A stretch of DNA of 64,000 nt from CAKSUT01 sp045542335. Lineage in GTDB: Bacteria > Bacillota > Clostridia > Oscillospirales > CAG-382. Every line of letters starts with the position of its first letter. The first letter of the stretch is position 1. Shown in pieces: positions 61,422 through 64,000 of this stretch. Both the position numbers and the translations under genes were made by a program. Under the pieces are notes generated by a model. That model saw only the letters and a list, made by a program, of their open reading frames with translations. It did not search any database and was not told the origin of the DNA. Where the stretch lies: NCBI GenBank assembly GCA_045542335.1, contig JAZQKV010000105.1, forward strand, positions 1 to 64,000, in the 5' to 3' direction.

Positions 61422-63047
61422 ATGGCAAAGGAAATTGCACATGGCATTGATGCCAGAAATGCTCTTATGAAGGGCGTTGACGCAGTAGCAGATACAGTAA
61501 AAATCACACTCGGACCTAAGGGAAGAAACGTTGTTCTTGACAAGAAGTACGGCACACCCCTTATCACAAACGACGGCGTTACAATAGCAAAGGAAATCGA
61601 GCTTGAGGACGCAATGGAAAACATGGGTGCACAGCTTCTCAAGGAAGTTGCAACAAAGACAAATGACGCAGCCGGCGACGGTACAACGACCGCAACTCTC
61701 CTTGCACAGGCATTTGTACACGAGGGTATGAAGAACGTTGTTGCAGGTGCAAATCCCATGATTATCAAAAAGGGTATCCAGAAGGCAGTTGACGCAGCAG
61801 TTGAAGGTCTCAAGGGAATTTCCAAGGCTGTTGACGGAACAAAGGATATTGCAAGAGTAGGCGCAGTTTCTTCCGCAGATGAAAAGATTGGTCAGCTTAT
61901 CGCAGACGCAATGGAAAAGGTAACTGCAGACGGCGTTATCACCGTTGAAGAATCCAAGTCCGCAGACACATACTGCGAGGTTGTTGAGGGTATGCAGTTT
62001 GACAGAGGCTACCTCTCTCCTTACATGGTAACAGACACAGATAAGATGGAAGCTGTTATTGACGAACCCCTCCTTCTTATAACAGATAAGAAGATTTCCA
62101 ACATTCAGGAAATTCTTCCTCTCCTTGAGCAGATGGTACAGTCCGGCAGAAAGCTCGTTATCATCGCCGAGGACATTGAGGGCGAAGCACTCTCCACCCT
62201 TATCGTAAACAAGATCAGAGGAACATTCACCTGCGTTGCCGTTAAGGCTCCCGGCTTTGGCGACAGAAGAAAGGAAATGCTCACAGACATCGCAACTCTC
62301 ACAGGCGGCGAAGTTATTTCCTCCGACCTCGGACTTGAACTCAAGGACACAACTCTTGATCAGCTTGGTACTGCACGTCAGATCAAGGTGAACAAGGAGA
62401 ACACAATCATCGTTGGCGGTGCAGGTGACCCTGCGGCAATCAAGGGCAGAATCGGACAGATCAAGGCTGCAATTGAAACAACAACCTCCGACTTTGACAG
62501 AGAAAAGCTTCAGGAAAGACTTGCAAAGCTTTCCGGCGGTGTTGCTGTAATCAAGGTTGGTGCTGCAACAGAAACCGAAATGAAGGAAAAGAAGCTCAGA
62601 ATCGAAGACGCTCTCAACGCTACAAGAGCAGCTGTTGAGGAGGGTATCGTTCCCGGCGGCGGAACAGCGTATGTAAACGTTATTCCCAAGGTTGAAGCAG
62701 TTCTCGCAGAGTGCGAGGGTGACGAAAAGACAGGTGCAGCCATCGTTCTCAGAGCTCTTGAAGAGCCTGTACGTCAGATTGCTCTCAACGCAGGCAAGGA
62801 CGGCTCCGTTATCCTTGAAAAGATCAAGACAAGCAAGAAGACCGGCTACGGCTACGACGCATACAACGATACCTACGTTGATATGGTTAAGTCCGGAATT
62901 GTTGACCCCACAAAGGTTTCCCGTTCCGCACTCCAGAACGCCGCTTCCGTTGCTTCCATGATCCTCACCACCGAGGCTCTCGTGGCAGATAAACCCGAAC
63001 CTGCTCCCGCAATGGCTCCCAACCCTGCCGCAGGCGGAATGTATTAA
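61422..63047 (+). CDS. groEL: chaperonin GroEL
   Basis: This 541-residue chaperonin shows the ATP-site GDGTTTATLLAQ, the conserved VEEGIVPGGGTAY and a short C-terminal tail ending GGMY. Codon use is highly biased, as expected for a very abundant protein. The long open frames on the opposite strand are shadows. GGAGG precedes the ATG, 43 nt after groES. Confidence 0.99.
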   Translation: MAKEIAHGIDARNALMKGVDAVADTVKITLGPKGRNVVLDKKYGTPLITNDGVTIAKEIELEDAMENMGAQLLKEVATKTNDAAGDGTTTATLLAQAFVHEGMKNVVAGANPMIIKKGIQKAVDAAVEGLKGISKAVDGTKDIARVGAVSSADEKIGQLIADAMEKVTADGVITVEESKSADTYCEVVEGMQFDRGYLSPYMVTDTDKMEAVIDEPLLLITDKKISNIQEILPLLEQMVQSGRKLVIIAEDIEGEALSTLIVNKIRGTFTCVAVKAPGFGDRRKEMLTDIATLTGGEVISSDLGLELKDTTLDQLGTARQIKVNKENTIIVGGAGDPAAIKGRIGQIKAAIETTTSDFDREKLQERLAKLSGGVAVIKVGAATETEMKEKKLRIEDALNATRAAVEEGIVPGGGTAYVNVIPKVEAVLAECEGDEKTGAAIVLRALEEPVRQIALNAGKDGSVILEKIKTSKKTGYGYDAYNDTYVDMVKSGIVDPTKVSRSALQNAASVASMILTTEALVADKPEPAPAMAPNPAAGGMY

Positions 63048-63057
63048 TTTGAGTATA

Positions 63058-63141
63058 TGTGGGGCTTCACCCCACACCCGACCAAAGGGGTGCTTTTCGA
63101 GAAAAGCACCCCTTTGGAATCCCCTAAAAGCTTTAAGAGGG
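63058..63141. repeat. dispersed palindromic element, copy 3
   Basis: Three hairpins in series: TGTGGGG/CCCCACA (63058-63076), AAAGGGGTGCTTTTC/GAAAAGCACCCCTTT (63084-63115) and CCCT/AGGG (about 63122-63141). It starts 10 nt after the groEL stop and can serve as its terminator. It matches the minus strand of 51141-51208 over its first two hairpins. Confidence 0.85.
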
Positions 63142-63234
63142 AAGTATATATAAGTAAAAGTAAAAGAGCCAGGCGGTCATGGGGACGGCTTGGCTCTTTC
63201 TGTTGTTTTTGTATTAAGTGGGGTGTGTCATAAG

Positions 63235-63663
63235 TCACTTGGTCTTTCTGCCACCCCTGATTTTCTCCCGCTTGTTGCGAAAATATGCCTTTATCTTTTC
63301 CCACCATGGTACCTTTATTTCGCAAAGAGGTGTAAGTCCCTTTTTGGCTCTGTACCTGTCAAGTGCTTTTCGCAAGCCGAGTGCAATTGCAACGCAAAGC
63401 GGAAAAAACGGCGTCATCGGTCCCATCCAAAATGCCCAATACACTGTGCCAACGGCAATAAGCGGCGTACATTCAAGAAGTATTCCAAGAAGATAAAGCA
63501 GCCATATGGGAATGGTCATGACAAGAACAACGATGCCGAAAATAAGCAGGTTGTGTATGTCGCCAAGCTCACGCAATATGCCCTTTACAAATCTAACAAG
63601 CTTTGCCCAAAGTTTTTTCAATGTGTCGGAAAAAGTGTTTTTTGTTGTTTCTTTGCTGTTCAT
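63235..63663 (-). CDS. small membrane protein of unknown function
   Basis: This 142-residue protein has a basic N-terminal part, two hydrophobic helices (about 39-62 and 66-92) and a basic, lysine/arginine-rich tail. I do not recognise a family. The start is ATG 63663, about 20 nt after the stop of the preceding minus-strand gene, so the two are probably cotranscribed. Confidence 0.65.
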   Translation of the reverse strand: MNSKETTKNTFSDTLKKLWAKLVRFVKGILRELGDIHNLLIFGIVVLVMTIPIWLLYLLGILLECTPLIAVGTVYWAFWMGPMTPFFPLCVAIALGLRKALDRYRAKKGLTPLCEIKVPWWEKIKAYFRNKREKIRGGRKTK

Positions 63664-63684
63664 TTTGCCTCTCAGAAGTGATTA

Positions 63685-64000
63685 TTATTGAGTGTCATTA
63701 TCATTTAACAACGCTGCCTTGTTGTCGGCTTGGTCGCCTTTTGAATTGTCGGCAAGCTCGGGGATAAAGTGGCGTGCAAGCTTGCCCTTGCCCCTGGTCT
63801 TGACGTAAAAATAGCCGATTGCGCTGAAGATAACGGCACCGATAAAGTTGACAATGAGGTCCTTCATTGTGTCAAATAAACCGATGTCAAGATATCCGTT
63901 CACAGGCAGAAGCTCTCCGTTGACCGCTGTGCTTGCAATGTCGCGGACAACAACGGCGGTGTTTTGTCCTTCGGGATGAAGCGTGACGCTGCTGATTGTT
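63685..64000 (-). CDS. membrane protein, 3' part (cut by window edge)
   Basis: The frame is open from the window end to the stop at 63685, so at least 104 residues belong to a longer protein whose start lies outside. The visible part ends in a hydrophobic helix (LIVNFIGAVIFSAIGYFYVK) after YLDIGLFDTMKD and a charged tail. The GLFDTMKDL-helix pattern is seen in several uncharacterised polytopic membrane families. The GTG at 63903 is internal and not the start. Confidence 0.65.
   Translation of the reverse strand, partial: TISSVTLHPEGQNTAVVVRDIASTAVNGELLPVNGYLDIGLFDTMKDLIVNFIGAVIFSAIGYFYVKTRGKGKLARHFIPELADNSKGDQADNKAALLNDNDTQ

Noticed and set aside
61314..63077. 587-codon open frame on the minus strand over groEL
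   Set aside because: It is the antisense shadow of a highly codon-biased groEL. Its composition is rich in Cys and Leu and it has no ribosome site.

Overview
The window looks like chromosomal DNA of an anaerobic, spore-forming member of the Clostridia (Oscillospirales or a near relative), probably an uncultured gut lineage. The pointers are a sporulation sigma-G gene, Firmicutes-type sigma-A promoters (TTGACA-17-TATAAT) and Shine-Dalgarno sites, an HrcA/CIRCE-controlled groESL operon, an S-layer-homology protein, a dockerin-like secreted protein, a PASTA kinase, RemA, YugP, and a recA-recX arrangement. No prophage, insertion sequence, plasmid functions or CRISPR array is visible.

Layout. 1-1330: the 3' end of an rRNA operon (5S) followed by thirteen tRNA genes and a terminator. 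1352-2245: a nucleoside-hydrolase-like gene with foreign-looking codon use. 2267-9000 (minus strand): sigG, tcdA, SPFH and NfeD membrane-quality proteins, recX, recA with an unexplained leader, and a ROK regulator. 9333-13024 (plus): an SLH-anchored M15 peptidase and an unknown HTH protein with a candidate operator. 13129-16109: tandem duplicated serine hydrolases. 16324-31199: one long minus-strand housekeeping run, read in the order yicC, remA, gmk, rpoZ, priA, def, fmt, yugP, rsmB, rlmN, prpC, prkC, rsgA, tpk. It covers translation start and end processing, rRNA modification, replication restart and Ser/Thr phosphorylation.

31506-37656: a 1498-residue secreted beta-helix/dockerin/SGNH-hydrolase protein, a small zinc-ribbon protein and a GH27 alpha-galactosidase. 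37834-40837: engB and lon. 41196-45851: a degenerate metallo-beta-lactamase-fold protein, an AI-2E/YtvI-type permease, a ferredoxin-domain protein divergent from a Crp/Fnr regulator, and a small XRE regulator. 46199-50982: sugar oxidoreductases and an isomerase next to an AraC regulator, probably a carbohydrate catabolic locus. 51216-54000: a 32-residue membrane peptide with a structured leader, an Lrp regulator, smpB, and three linked genes of unknown function. 54198-58325: a PrsA-like foldase, a shikimate kinase fused to a YkfC-like SH3/NlpC-P60 peptidase, aroE, and a membrane protein. 58524-64000: a membrane protein, an rRNA methyltransferase, a PHP-domain protein, groESL and two membrane proteins, the last cut by the window edge.

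Two things stand out. Four genes (ROK regulator, AI-2E permease, smpB, and the membrane protein at 57801-58325) have a good Shine-Dalgarno site at normal spacing before coding sequence that looks conserved, but the codon in the start position is ATA, ATT or ACG and there is no usable ATG/GTG/TTG nearby. This suggests near-cognate start codons, or a systematic sequence problem. Second, shikimate kinase is fused in one open frame to a cytoplasmic-type peptidoglycan-recycling endopeptidase. Dispersed palindromic elements at gene ends, a structured recA leader and a two-copy 83-bp repeat are further structures not explained by the genes.
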